Shown here: one piece after another, positions 6,649-14,556 of the stretch | Layout: each line of letters opens with the position of its first letter | How positions within the stretch are numbered: position 1 is the first letter of the stretch | NCBI GenBank assembly: GCA_947589205.1 | Contig: CANQCJ010000024.1 | Span: forward strand, 1 to 15,732 | Direction: 5' to 3' | Source: an uncultured Ruminococcus sp. | Lineage (GTDB): Bacteria > Bacillota > Clostridia > Oscillospirales > Ruminococcaceae | DNA length: 15,732 nt | Notes under the pieces: generated by a model | Databases searched by the model: none | What the model was told of the DNA's origin: nothing | The model's input: only the letters and a program-made list of their open reading frames with translations | Translations under genes and position numbers: made by a program

Positions 6649-7509
6649 ATGGATATTATTGAAATAATAAAGGTCATAGTCGTAGGCATAGTAGAGGGCA
6701 TAACCGAATGGCTGCCGGTAAGCAGCACCGGGCATCTTATACTGTTAGACGAGATAATGCCGCTTAAAGCGAGCGACGATTTCAAGGAAATGTTCGACGT
6801 TGTGATACAGTTAGGCGCGATAATGGCGGTCGTTGTGCTCTATTGGGGGCAGCTTTTTCCGTTCGGAAAAAAGAACAACGCAAAGCCGCTGAGCGAAAGC
6901 GGCGCGGGAGCTTACATCAAAACGGACATTTTTTCGATGTGGTTCAAGGTACTTGCCGCCTGTCTGCCCGCGGCGATAGTCGGCCTGCTGTTCGACGATC
7001 TGTTCAACGCTTTGTTCTATAACTGGCAGACGGTCGCGGTCATGCTGATACTTTTCGGAATAATTTTTATCATCGCCGAAAAGCGCAACAAAAAACGCCG
7101 GCCGATATTTAAAACGATAGAGAGTATGCCCTATAACGTTGCCGTGATGATAGGCGCGTTTCAGCTTATAGCGGCGGTCTTTCCGGGCACCTCGCGTTCG
7201 GGCGCGACGATCGTCGGCGCGCTGCTTATCGGCGTTTCAAGGACGTGCGCTGCGGAATTTACCTTCTTTTTGGCGGTGCCGGTAATGTTCGGCGCAAGCT
7301 TGCTGAAGCTTGTGAAATTCGGCTTCGACTTCAGCGGCGCGGAGCTTGCGGCTTTGCTGATAGGCATGGCGAGCGCGTTTATCGTGTCGATACTTGTTAT
7401 AAAATTTTTGATGGGATACATAAAAAAGCACGACTTCACCGCATTCGGTATCTACAGGATAATTCTCGGCGCGGTCGTTATACTTTACTTTGGTTTGATC
7501 GGGAGTTAA
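6649..7509 (+). CDS. uppP: Undecaprenyl-diphosphatase UppP (BacA)
   Basis: Integral membrane phosphatase that converts undecaprenyl diphosphate to the monophosphate lipid carrier used for peptidoglycan and other wall polymers; overproduction of the family gives bacitracin resistance. The protein is 286 residues, slightly longer than the usual 265-280, with about eight hydrophobic segments. The two active-site signatures are complete: EGITEWLPVSSTGH (16-29) and FPGTSRSGATI (178-188). The ATG at 6649 has AAAGG (6634-6638) ten bases upstream, 16 bases after the asparaginase stop, and nrdG begins three bases after its own stop, so it lies inside the long operon. Nothing in the neighbours points to a bacitracin-type resistance locus; a housekeeping role is likely. 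Confidence 0.96.
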   Translation: MDIIEIIKVIVVGIVEGITEWLPVSSTGHLILLDEIMPLKASDDFKEMFDVVIQLGAIMAVVVLYWGQLFPFGKKNNAKPLSESGAGAYIKTDIFSMWFKVLAACLPAAIVGLLFDDLFNALFYNWQTVAVMLILFGIIFIIAEKRNKKRRPIFKTIESMPYNVAVMIGAFQLIAAVFPGTSRSGATIVGALLIGVSRTCAAEFTFFLAVPVMFGASLLKLVKFGFDFSGAELAALLIGMASAFIVSILVIKFLMGYIKKHDFTAFGIYRIILGAVVILYFGLIGS

Positions 7510-7512
7510 AAT

Positions 7513-8046
7513 ATGGAGCTTAAAATTGCGGGACTTGTCAACGATTCGATAGTCGACGGTCCGGGAATAAGATTTTCCGTTTTCGTTCAGGGATGTCCTC
7601 ACCATTGCTACGGCTGCCACAATCCGCAGACCTGGGATTTTGACGGCGGACAGCTTATGAGCGTTGACGAGATATTTGAAAGGATAAAGAAAAACCCGCT
7701 GCTCGACGGCGTGACCTTTTCGGGCGGAGAACCGTTTTGCCAATGCGCGGGACTTATCGAGCTTGCCGACAGGATAGCCGCGTTAAAAACGCCGAAGCTG
7801 AATATCATGTGCTATACCGGCTATGAGATAGAATATCTTATAAAAAATTCCAACGAACAGAATAAATATATCGAGCTGTTAAAGCGTCTCGATTATCTTG
7901 TGGACGGGGAATTTGATATTAATAAAAAAAGCTACGAGCTTAAATTTATGGGAAGCTCAAATCAGCGTTTTATTGACGTTAAGGCTTCGCTTGCGCAAAA
8001 AAAGATCGTCTTGGCAAAAGACCCGTGGCAGGATCCGCTGTTATGA
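7513..8046 (+). CDS. nrdG: Anaerobic ribonucleoside-triphosphate reductase activating protein
   Basis: Radical SAM activase that uses a [4Fe-4S] cluster and S-adenosylmethionine to install the glycyl radical on the class III reductase NrdD. The 177-residue length fits NrdG and is much shorter than PFL activases (about 240). The cluster motif is CPHHCYGC (Cys 28, 32, 35), within GCPHHCYGCHNPQTWDFDGG, which is characteristic of NrdG; the SAM-contact motif appears as VTFSGGEPF (about 77-85). GGGAG at 7501-7505 precedes ATG 7513 by seven bases. The stop overlaps the next start as ATGA. No nrdD is in the window, so the partner must be encoded elsewhere. Action on another glycyl-radical enzyme, such as the PFL downstream, cannot be excluded but the motifs favour NrdD. 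Confidence 0.93.
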   Translation: MELKIAGLVNDSIVDGPGIRFSVFVQGCPHHCYGCHNPQTWDFDGGQLMSVDEIFERIKKNPLLDGVTFSGGEPFCQCAGLIELADRIAALKTPKLNIMCYTGYEIEYLIKNSNEQNKYIELLKRLDYLVDGEFDINKKSYELKFMGSSNQRFIDVKASLAQKKIVLAKDPWQDPLL

Positions 8047-8708
8047 AAATACGGATAGACATTAACGAAGCGATACGCTATATGGGCTATCGGCAAAGCC
8101 CCGACGGCGTGCAGCTCGGGCAGATAATGAAGCTTAGGGAAATGCTCGAGGAGACGGCAGAGCCTAAAAGCGTTTACAGAGTTTTCCCGATAATTTTCGG
8201 CGAAAACGAGATAACGCTTGACGGCTGTTCGGTCATACTCAAGGGCAAGGACATAGGAGCGCACCTTGACGGCTGTACCCATGCCGCGCTGATATGCTGT
8301 ACGGCTTCCGCGAAAGCGGACGAGCTTATAAGGATAAAGGAGGCGGAGGATATTTCCCTCGGCTTTATGACCGACTGTCTTGCAAGCGCGCTGGCGGAGG
8401 AGGTCTGCAATGAGACCGAAAAGGAGCTTGCAAAACGGCTGCCGGGGAAATTTTTCACATGGCGTTTTTCCCCCGGCTACGGAGATCTTCCGCTTGAAGC
8501 TCAGCCGATGATAGTTTCCGCGCTTGAAGCGAACAAGCGTGCGGGAGTGTACTGCACCGAGTCGCTCATGCTGCTGCCGAGAAAATCGGTGACGGCGGTG
8601 ATAGGCGTTTCCGACAAGCCGATAGAAAACAAACGGCGCGGCTGTGAGACCTGCAAAATGCGGACAAAATGCGAATTTCAAAAAAGAGGTGAGCGGTGTG
8701 AAGCTTGA
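8043..8708 (+). CDS. Methionine synthase reactivation-domain protein, stand-alone
   Basis: A 221-residue protein with the signature of the AdoMet-binding activation domain of cobalamin-dependent methionine synthase, RFSPGYGDLPLEAQ (141-154), followed by a strand/helix region ending SVTAVIGVSDKP. In E. coli this domain is the C-terminal part of MetH and binds AdoMet for reductive remethylation of inactive cob(II)alamin. Here it is a separate gene directly upstream of metH, as in many Clostridia. The tail carries a Cys-rich motif, CETC then C at 210 and 219, that could bind a metal. The start ATG 8043 overlaps the nrdG stop (ATGA), and the 3' end overlaps the metH GTG start by 11 bases, so translation is probably coupled. 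Confidence 0.9.
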   Translation: MKIRIDINEAIRYMGYRQSPDGVQLGQIMKLREMLEETAEPKSVYRVFPIIFGENEITLDGCSVILKGKDIGAHLDGCTHAALICCTASAKADELIRIKEAEDISLGFMTDCLASALAEEVCNETEKELAKRLPGKFFTWRFSPGYGDLPLEAQPMIVSALEANKRAGVYCTESLMLLPRKSVTAVIGVSDKPIENKRRGCETCKMRTKCEFQKRGERCEA

Positions 8709-10443
8709 CAGACTTCTTAAAGAAAGAGAATTTTTATTTTTAGACGGCGCGATGGGAACGATGCTTCAGGCGTCGGGACTTAACGCGGGAGAGAATCCCG
8801 AGCTGCTCAATTTTTCCTCGCCGGAGCTGATAGAGAGCGTACATCTTAAATACATAGAAGCGGGATCGGATATTTTTTACTGCAACACCTTCGGAGCTAA
8901 CCGCTTGAAGCTTGCGAATACCGGAAGGAGCGTAAAGGAAACGATCTCGGCGGCGATAGGCATAGCCCGAAAAGCAATAGAAAAAAGCGGCAGGGAGGTA
9001 TACTGCGCGCTCGATATAGGTCCTATCGGACAGCTTCTCGAGCCTAACGGAGCTATGAGCTTTGACGAAGCGTATGATATTTTCAGGGAAATGGTCTTAG
9101 CGTCGAGCGGAGCGGATATCATAGCTATTGAAACGATGACCGACCTGCTTGAAGCCAAAGCCGCTCTGCTTGCGGCAAAGGAAAATTCCGATCTGCCGGT
9201 AATGGTGACGATGACCTTTGAGGAAAACATGAGGACGTTCACCGGCTGTTGTATCGAGTCCGCCGCAATGACTCTCGGCGGCTTAGGCGCGGACGCTGTA
9301 GGAATAAACTGTTCGCTCGGTCCGCGGGAGCTAAAGGGCGCGGTGGAAAAGCTCTGCGGCTGCAGTAATTTGCCGGTGATAATAAAGCCCAACGCGGGTC
9401 TGCCCGACCCGATAACCAACGAATACAACGTTGACGCGGACGAATTTGCGCGGCTTTTAGCGGAGATGATACCGTTCGGCATAAAGATAGCCGGCGGCTG
9501 CTGCGGAACAGACCCGGAATATATACGCAGGACGATAGAGGCTTTTAAAAACAAAAGCTGCGCGGCAGTAAAAAAAGCTCTGCCGAGCGCGGTCTGCTCT
9601 TCGAGTACAGCCGTGACGATAGATTCTCCGAGGATAATCGGCGAGAGGATAAACCCCACCGGAAAAAAACGCTTCAAACAGGCTCTTGCCGAGCACGATC
9701 TCGACTATATCTGCAATCAGGCGATAGAGCAGACGAGCGCGGGCGCGGAGATACTCGACGTAAACGTGGGACTTCCCGGGATAGACGAAAGGGAAATGAT
9801 GGTAAGCGCGGTCAAAGCCGTTCAGGGCGTCTGCGGCGCGCCCCTGCAGATAGATTCGTCCGTACCGCAGGTGCTTGAAGCCGCGCTTAGGGTATATTGC
9901 GGCAAGCCGATAGTTAATTCCGTAAACGGCGAGAAAAAATCGCTCGAGGCGATACTTCCGCTGGTGAAAAAATACGGCGCGGCGGTCGTGGGGCTTTGTC
10001 TCGATGAAAACGGCATACCCAAAACTATGGAGGGCAGGATAGAGATCGCCGAACGTATTTGCAAGGCGGCGGACAGCTTCGGAATACCGCGTTCGGACGT
10101 TTTTATAGATTGTCTGACGCTGACCTGTTCTGCCGAACAGCAGGCTGCCATGCAGACGCTTGAGGCGGTAAGGGCGGTCAAGGAAAGGCTCGGCGTAAAG
10201 ACCGTTTTGGGAGTGTCGAATATAAGCTTCGGACTTCCCGAAAGGGAGACGGTCAACCGCGCGTTTTTGACAATGGCGCTGACTATGGGGCTTGACCTGC
10301 CGATAATAAACCCGAACATAGCTTCGATGACAAGCGCGGTAAGAGCCTACCGCCTGCTTGCAAACATCGACAAAAACGCCGAAGAATATATAAAAAGCTG
10401 TTCGCAGCTGCAAGCTGCTCCCGAACAGAGGACTGAAGCATGA
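8698..10443 (+). CDS. metH: Methionine synthase MetH, homocysteine and folate domains (frame broken before the B12 part)
   Basis: Cobalamin-dependent methionine synthase moves a methyl group from methyltetrahydrofolate to homocysteine. This 581-residue ORF holds two domains. The first (about 1-285) is the homocysteine-binding barrel, with DGAMGTMLQ and zinc ligands Cys205 (GINCS) and Cys268-Cys269 (GGCCG). The second (about 310-565) is the pterin/methylfolate domain, with RIIGERINPTGKK, EILDVNVGLPGID and PLQIDSS. GTG 8698 is chosen because GAGGTGAG precedes it and the protein then starts at the normal MKLDRLLKE...LDGAMG. The frame ends at TGA 10441-10443, shortly after LQAA. The expected next residues, a cobalamin cap and binding domain, continue in the next frame (see 10414-10443 and 10487-11020). 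Joined, the protein would be about 773 residues. Confidence 0.93.
   Translation: MKLDRLLKEREFLFLDGAMGTMLQASGLNAGENPELLNFSSPELIESVHLKYIEAGSDIFYCNTFGANRLKLANTGRSVKETISAAIGIARKAIEKSGREVYCALDIGPIGQLLEPNGAMSFDEAYDIFREMVLASSGADIIAIETMTDLLEAKAALLAAKENSDLPVMVTMTFEENMRTFTGCCIESAAMTLGGLGADAVGINCSLGPRELKGAVEKLCGCSNLPVIIKPNAGLPDPITNEYNVDADEFARLLAEMIPFGIKIAGGCCGTDPEYIRRTIEAFKNKSCAAVKKALPSAVCSSSTAVTIDSPRIIGERINPTGKKRFKQALAEHDLDYICNQAIEQTSAGAEILDVNVGLPGIDEREMMVSAVKAVQGVCGAPLQIDSSVPQVLEAALRVYCGKPIVNSVNGEKKSLEAILPLVKKYGAAVVGLCLDENGIPKTMEGRIEIAERICKAADSFGIPRSDVFIDCLTLTCSAEQQAAMQTLEAVRAVKERLGVKTVLGVSNISFGLPERETVNRAFLTMALTMGLDLPIINPNIASMTSAVRAYRLLANIDKNAEEYIKSCSQLQAAPEQRTEA
10414..10443 (+). other. Frameshift site within metH
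   Basis: Upstream frame: SQLQAAPEQRTEA then TGA at 10441. In the frame one base later, the reading is ...LLPNRGLKHEAANITKKLLE and then runs on into the cobalamin cap domain. Conserved-looking sequence leaves the first frame after about LQAA and appears in the second by RGLKHEAA, so a shift of one base lies near the CCC at 10420-10422. Dropping one C gives LQAAPNRGLKHEAANITKKLLE, a sensible start of a B12 cap domain. It could be a real mutation, a base error, or a +1 programmed shift at CCC-G. I cannot decide from the sequence. Confidence 0.75.
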
Positions 10444-10486
10444 AGCGGCTAACATCACAAAAAAGCTTCTCGAAACGACCGACGCT

Positions 10487-11020
10487 ATGGAGATAGTCAA
10501 CGAAATGCTTATCCCGGAGCTTGACAAGACCGGCGAGGATTTTGAAAAGGGCAGGATATTCCTGCCGCAGCTTATCCTGACAGCGGGAGCGGCGCAGGCG
10601 TGCTTCGAGGTGATAAAGCAGACGCTTTTACAAAGCGGAGAAAGCGGCGTTTCAAAGGGCGAGATAGTGCTCTGCACCGTAAAGGGAGACATTCACGATA
10701 TAGGAAAAAACATCGTCAAGGTGCTGCTGGAAAATTACGGCTACACCGTTATAGACCTCGGCAAGGACGTTGACCCGATGAGGGTCGTTGAAGCCGCAAA
10801 GGAGCATAATGTAAAGCTTGTAGGTCTGAGCGCGCTCATGACCACGACGCTCAAAGGCATGGAGGAGACGATCAAGCTTTTGAGGGAGCATCATGAATGT
10901 AAAATAATGGTAGGCGGTGCGGTGCTTACTCCCGAATATGCGGAAATGATAGGCGCGGATTTTTACGCCAAGGACGCAAAGCAGTCCTGCGATATAGCGA
11001 AAATCGTTTTCGGACAATAG
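10487..11020 (+). CDS. metH: MetH cobalamin-binding part (C-terminal fragment)
   Basis: Carries the B12-binding module of MetH. The first 50 residues (EIVNEMLIPELDKTG...FEKGRIFLPQL) are the helical cap. The Rossmann-like domain follows with the base-off cobalamin motif GDIHDIGKN, where His70 would be the lower cobalt ligand (D68-x-H70-x-x-G73), then LVGLSALMTTT and VGGAVL. ATG 10487 is the first Met in the frame but has no Shine-Dalgarno. About 15 cap-domain residues lie upstream of it in the same frame (EAANITKKLLETTDA), so this is more likely the severed end of metH than an independent gene. Corrinoid proteins of methyltransferase systems look similar, but the continuity with the preceding ORF favours MetH. 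A terminator follows eight bases after the stop. Confidence 0.85.
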   Translation: MEIVNEMLIPELDKTGEDFEKGRIFLPQLILTAGAAQACFEVIKQTLLQSGESGVSKGEIVLCTVKGDIHDIGKNIVKVLLENYGYTVIDLGKDVDPMRVVEAAKEHNVKLVGLSALMTTTLKGMEETIKLLREHHECKIMVGGAVLTPEYAEMIGADFYAKDAKQSCDIAKIVFGQ

Positions 11021-11027
11021 GTTTTTT

Positions 11028-11065
11028 AAAAACAGGGTCTGTTAAGGATCCTGTTTTTCTTTTTG
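11028..11065 (+). terminator. Terminator of the GGDEF-metH operon
   Basis: AAAAACAGG (11028-11036) pairs perfectly with CCTGTTTTT (11050-11058); the stem can extend by several further pairs into the 13-base middle. A T-rich stretch follows. It lies eight bases after the metH stop and ends the long operon. Confidence 0.87.
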
Positions 11066-11124
11066 TATTTTTTGTATTTTTGCGCAAATAATAATTTTAA
11101 AAAAATACGAAAGGAAACAAAAAA

Positions 11125-12378
11125 ATGAAAGCGATAATTGAAAGCGTTCATGCGCGGAGGATACTCGATTCGCGCGGAGAACCGACCGTTGAAGCGCAGG
11201 TGACGCTTGTAAGCGGAGAGAGCGGCATAGGACAAGCCCCGAGCGGAGCGTCGACGGGAAAAAACGAAGCGGTCGAGCTTCGCGACAGGACCGAAGCTTA
11301 TAACGGCAAGGACGTTTCGTCGGCTGTAAAAAACATCAACGAAAAAATCGCGCCTATATTAAAAGGAAAAAACGCGGACGATATAGGCTTGATAGATTCG
11401 CTCATGGTGTCGCTTGACGGAACGGAGGAGCTGAGCGTTCTCGGAGCAAACGCGGTGCTGGCGGTGTCTCTTGCCTGCGCGGAGGCTTCGGCAGGGGCTG
11501 CCAAAATGCCGCTGTACCGTTATCTCGGCGGGATAAGCGCAGGGCGTTTGCCGACGCCGATGATGAACATTATCAACGGCGGCGCGCATTCGAGCGATCC
11601 GCTTGACGTGCAGGAATTTATGATAGTGCCGTCGGAGGAAACGAGCTTTTCTTCAAAGCTGAGAGAGTGCAGCGAGATATATCATTCTCTCAAGGCTATT
11701 TTGAAAAAGCGCGGACTTAGTACGGCGGTAGGCGACGAGGGCGGTTTTTCTCCGGATATCTCGACCGACACCGAAGCGATAGAGCTTATCCTTGAAGCGG
11801 CGGAGACCGCAGGCTATAAGCCGGGAAGGGACGTTTTTTTGGCACTCGACGCCGCGGCAGGCGAGTGGGCGGGAGAGAATACTAACGAATATTATCTGAA
11901 AAAAAGCGGCAGGAGCTTTACAACGCAAACGCTTGCCGACCATTGGAAAATGCTTGCTTCGGCATACCCGATAATTTCCATAGAGGATCCGTTTTCCGAG
12001 GACGACGTCGAGGGCTGGCAGGGGATAACACGCGAGCTTGGCGAAAAAATAAGACTTGTCGGGGACGACCTTTTTGTGACGGACGCTAAAAGAGTAAAAA
12101 ACGGCGCGAAGCTTAAAATTGCAAACGCCGTTTTGATAAAGCCGAATCAGGCGGGAACGCTCAGCCGCGCGATAGAATGCGTCAGAACGGCAAAGGCTTA
12201 CGGCTTTACGCCGATAGCTTCGCATCGTTCGGGCGAGACCGAAAGCAGCTTTATAGCGGATCTTGCCGCCGCGCTCAATGTAAGGTTTATAAAGACCGGC
12301 GCGCCCTGCCGAGGGGAAAGGACCTGCAAATACAACCGTCTTTTGCGTATAGAGGACGAGCTGTTCAAACATTGTTAG
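11125..12378 (+). CDS. eno: Enolase (2-phosphoglycerate dehydratase), mildly divergent
   Basis: Cytosolic glycolytic enzyme that dehydrates 2-phosphoglycerate to PEP. The protein is 417 residues against about 425-435 for typical bacterial enolases. Catalytic and metal residues appear intact: the lid loop PSGASTGKNE (about 39-48), GGAHSSDPLDVQEFM with His154 and Glu164, GDEGGFSP (203-210), Asp242 in LDAAAGEW, IEDPFSEDD with Glu287, GDDLFVTD (313-320), Lys339 in IKPNQ, SHRSGETE (366-373) and Lys390. Deviations are SLDGTEELSVLGANAVL where the family has a Lys-containing DGT.NKS.LGANAIL, DPLDVQ for the usual DNNVDIQ, and GAPCRGERTCKYN for GAPSRxERVAKYN. AAAGGA precedes ATG 11125 by about ten bases. 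Enolase function is likely; it could be a second, divergent copy. Confidence 0.92.
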   Translation: MKAIIESVHARRILDSRGEPTVEAQVTLVSGESGIGQAPSGASTGKNEAVELRDRTEAYNGKDVSSAVKNINEKIAPILKGKNADDIGLIDSLMVSLDGTEELSVLGANAVLAVSLACAEASAGAAKMPLYRYLGGISAGRLPTPMMNIINGGAHSSDPLDVQEFMIVPSEETSFSSKLRECSEIYHSLKAILKKRGLSTAVGDEGGFSPDISTDTEAIELILEAAETAGYKPGRDVFLALDAAAGEWAGENTNEYYLKKSGRSFTTQTLADHWKMLASAYPIISIEDPFSEDDVEGWQGITRELGEKIRLVGDDLFVTDAKRVKNGAKLKIANAVLIKPNQAGTLSRAIECVRTAKAYGFTPIASHRSGETESSFIADLAAALNVRFIKTGAPCRGERTCKYNRLLRIEDELFKHC

Positions 12379-12400
12379 AGAATTAATGACAATTTAACGC

Positions 12401-12429
12401 TTGACTTGACTAACAAAATGTGTTATATT
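12401..12429 (+). promoter_or_regulatory. Promoter of the split pyruvate formate-lyase operon
   Basis: TTGACT (12401-12406) and TATATT (12424-12429) are 17 bases apart with TG at 12421-12422 as an extended -10. A second overlapping TTGACT starts at 12406. The spacer contains a perfect inverted repeat, TAACA (12411-12415) and TGTTA (12421-12425), that could be an operator. The leader before the pfl ATG is about 40 bases. Confidence 0.75.
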
Positions 12430-12473
12430 TAAATTGAAGCAAACGGCAGCTTTGGAAAGGAAAGTGAAGAAAA

Positions 12474-14552
12474 ATGGCGGAAAAATTTTTGGAGGAATGG
12501 GACGGCTTTACTCCCGGAAGATGGAGTACGGGTTCAGTAAACGTAAGAGATTTTATAAAGAAAAATTACACGCCCTATGATGGAAACGAGGATTTTCTTG
12601 CGCCGCCGACAGAGCGGACGAAAAAGCTCTGGGGAGAGGTGCTGGAGCTTTTTGAGCAGGAGCGTCAGCGCGGCGGCGTGCTCGATATGGACACGAAAAT
12701 AATTTCAACGATAACCTCTCACCCGGCGGGCTATATCGACAAGGAGCTTGAACAGATAGTCGGCTTGCAGACCGACAAGCCGTTAAAGCGCGCGCTGCAG
12801 CCGTTCGGCGGTATAAGAATGGCGGTGAACGCCTGCAAGCAGTACGGCTATGAGGTAGACCCCGGCGTTATAGAGCTTTTCACAAAGTACCGAAAGACCC
12901 ACAATCAGGGCGTTTTTGACGCATACACCCCCGAGATGAGACTTGCCCGCCATGCCGGGATAATAACCGGTCTGCCGGACGCTTACGGAAGAGGACGCAT
13001 AATCGGCGACTACCGCCGCGTCGCGCTTTACGGCATAGATTGGCTGAAAAAGGACAAGCAGGAGCAGATCGACACCTCGCTTATCAGAATGACCTCGAAA
13101 AATATCAGGCTGAGAGAGGAGCTTGCCGAACAGCTTCGCGCGCTTGACGAGCTTGCCGAGCTGGGAAGAATTTACGGCTTTGATATAACAAAGCCCGCGG
13201 CTAACGCTAAGGAAGCGGTGCAGTGGCTGTATTTCGGCTACCTCGCCGCCGTCAAGGAGCAAAACGGCGCGGCAATGTCCTTGGGCAGGACCTCGACGTT
13301 TTTGGATATTTATATACAGCGCGATCTTGACAGGGGAATACTCGATGAGAGCGGCGCGCAGGAGCTTATAGATCATTTTATCATGAAGCTCAGAATGATA
13401 AAATTCGCCCGCACGCCGGAATATAATTCGCTGTTTTCCGGCGACCCCACATGGGTAACGGAATCTATAGGCGGTCTGACGGTCGACGGCGAGCATATGG
13501 TGACGAAAAATTCCTTCCGCTATCTTCACACCCTTGAAAATTTAGGTCCCGCGCCCGAACCGAACATGACGGTGCTCTGGAGCTTAAAGCTGCCGCAGGC
13601 GTTCAAACGCTACTGCGCGAAGGTGTCGATAGAGACCTCCTCGGTGCAGTATGAAAACGACGATCTTATGAGAGCCGTTCACGGCGACGATTACGCGATA
13701 GCCTGCTGCGTTTCCTCTATGAGGATAGGCAAGGAGATGCAGTTTTTCGGAGCGAGAGCCAACCTTGCAAAGTGTCTGCTCTACGCGATAAACGGCGGTG
13801 TGGACGAAAAGACCAAGCAGCAGGTAGGACCTAAATACCGCCCGATAACGAGCGAATATCTCGACTATGACGAGGTTATGGAGCGGTATGAGGATATGAC
13901 CGAATGGCTTGCGGGACTTTATGTGAACACGCTGAATATCATTCATTATATGCACGATAAATACTGCTATGAAAAGATACAGATGGCGCTTCACGACCGC
14001 GATGTAAAAAGATATTTTGCGACGGGAATAGCGGGACTGTCCGTTGTCGCCGATTCGCTGTCGGCGATAAAATACGCAAGGGTAAAATGTATACGCGATG
14101 AGGACGGCATAGTCACCGATTATGAGGTTCAGGGCGATTATCCGCGCTACGGAAACGACGACGACAGAGTAGATTCTATCGCGGTGGATATTGTCAGGGG
14201 CTTTATGAACAAGATAAGAAAGCACCACACCTACCGCGACGGCGTTCCCACCATGTCGATACTGACGATAACCTCAAACGTCGTTTACGGCAAAAAGACC
14301 GGTTCAACGCCGGACGGCAGGAAGATAGGCATACCGCTTGCGCCTGGAGCTAATCCCATGCACGGGCGCGATACCCACGGTGCGGCGGCTTCGCTCGCAA
14401 GCGTAGCAAAGCTTCCGTTCCGCCACGCGCAGGACGGCATTTCAAACACCTTTTCGATAATCCCGGACGCGCTCGGAAATGACGACAGCGTTTTTATGGG
14501 AGATATAGACGTTGAGAGCATTGCAAGAGAAATGGAAAAGGAGGAGGACTGA
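12474..14552 (+). CDS. pflB: Pyruvate formate-lyase catalytic barrel, lacking the glycyl-radical domain
   Basis: Pyruvate formate-lyase splits pyruvate with CoA into formate and acetyl-CoA in anaerobes. These 692 residues match PflB from its start to just after the last barrel strand. The catalytic pair is Cys411-Cys412 (ACCVSSMRIGKEMQFFGARAN), equivalent to Cys418-419 of E. coli, and STPDGRK, LPFRHAQDGISNTFSIIPDALG are typical. A normal PflB is about 740-760 residues and continues after DALG with a NLVGLLDGY...RVSGYAV segment bearing the radical glycine. Here the protein instead ends GDIDVESIAREMEKEED and stops at TGA 14550. The missing domain is encoded separately at 14778-15011. AAAGGAAAG lies ahead of ATG 12474. 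No PFL activase gene is adjacent. Confidence 0.93.
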   Translation: MAEKFLEEWDGFTPGRWSTGSVNVRDFIKKNYTPYDGNEDFLAPPTERTKKLWGEVLELFEQERQRGGVLDMDTKIISTITSHPAGYIDKELEQIVGLQTDKPLKRALQPFGGIRMAVNACKQYGYEVDPGVIELFTKYRKTHNQGVFDAYTPEMRLARHAGIITGLPDAYGRGRIIGDYRRVALYGIDWLKKDKQEQIDTSLIRMTSKNIRLREELAEQLRALDELAELGRIYGFDITKPAANAKEAVQWLYFGYLAAVKEQNGAAMSLGRTSTFLDIYIQRDLDRGILDESGAQELIDHFIMKLRMIKFARTPEYNSLFSGDPTWVTESIGGLTVDGEHMVTKNSFRYLHTLENLGPAPEPNMTVLWSLKLPQAFKRYCAKVSIETSSVQYENDDLMRAVHGDDYAIACCVSSMRIGKEMQFFGARANLAKCLLYAINGGVDEKTKQQVGPKYRPITSEYLDYDEVMERYEDMTEWLAGLYVNTLNIIHYMHDKYCYEKIQMALHDRDVKRYFATGIAGLSVVADSLSAIKYARVKCIRDEDGIVTDYEVQGDYPRYGNDDDRVDSIAVDIVRGFMNKIRKHHTYRDGVPTMSILTITSNVVYGKKTGSTPDGRKIGIPLAPGANPMHGRDTHGAAASLASVAKLPFRHAQDGISNTFSIIPDALGNDDSVFMGDIDVESIAREMEKEED

Positions 14553-14556
14553 AAAA

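Noticed and set aside
9457..10692. 411-codon minus-strand open frame across metH
   Set aside because: Antisense to conserved folate and B12 domains, with low-complexity Arg/Tyr-rich translation; a shadow.
11058..11085. Short direct repeat TTTTTGTATTTTTTGTATTTTTG
   Set aside because: AT-rich tail after a terminator; no sign of a mobile element or regulatory function.
12375..12394. Rex operator upstream of pfl
   Set aside because: TTGT...ACAA arms are present but spacing is 21 bases, not 18, and the inner bases do not match; kept only as a general inverted repeat.
14512..14556. Earlier start (ATG 14512) for the middle PFL-operon protein
   Set aside because: It would lie within the pfl coding end with a basic, unlikely N-terminus and no ribosome site; ATG 14557 has GGAGGAGG at the right distance.
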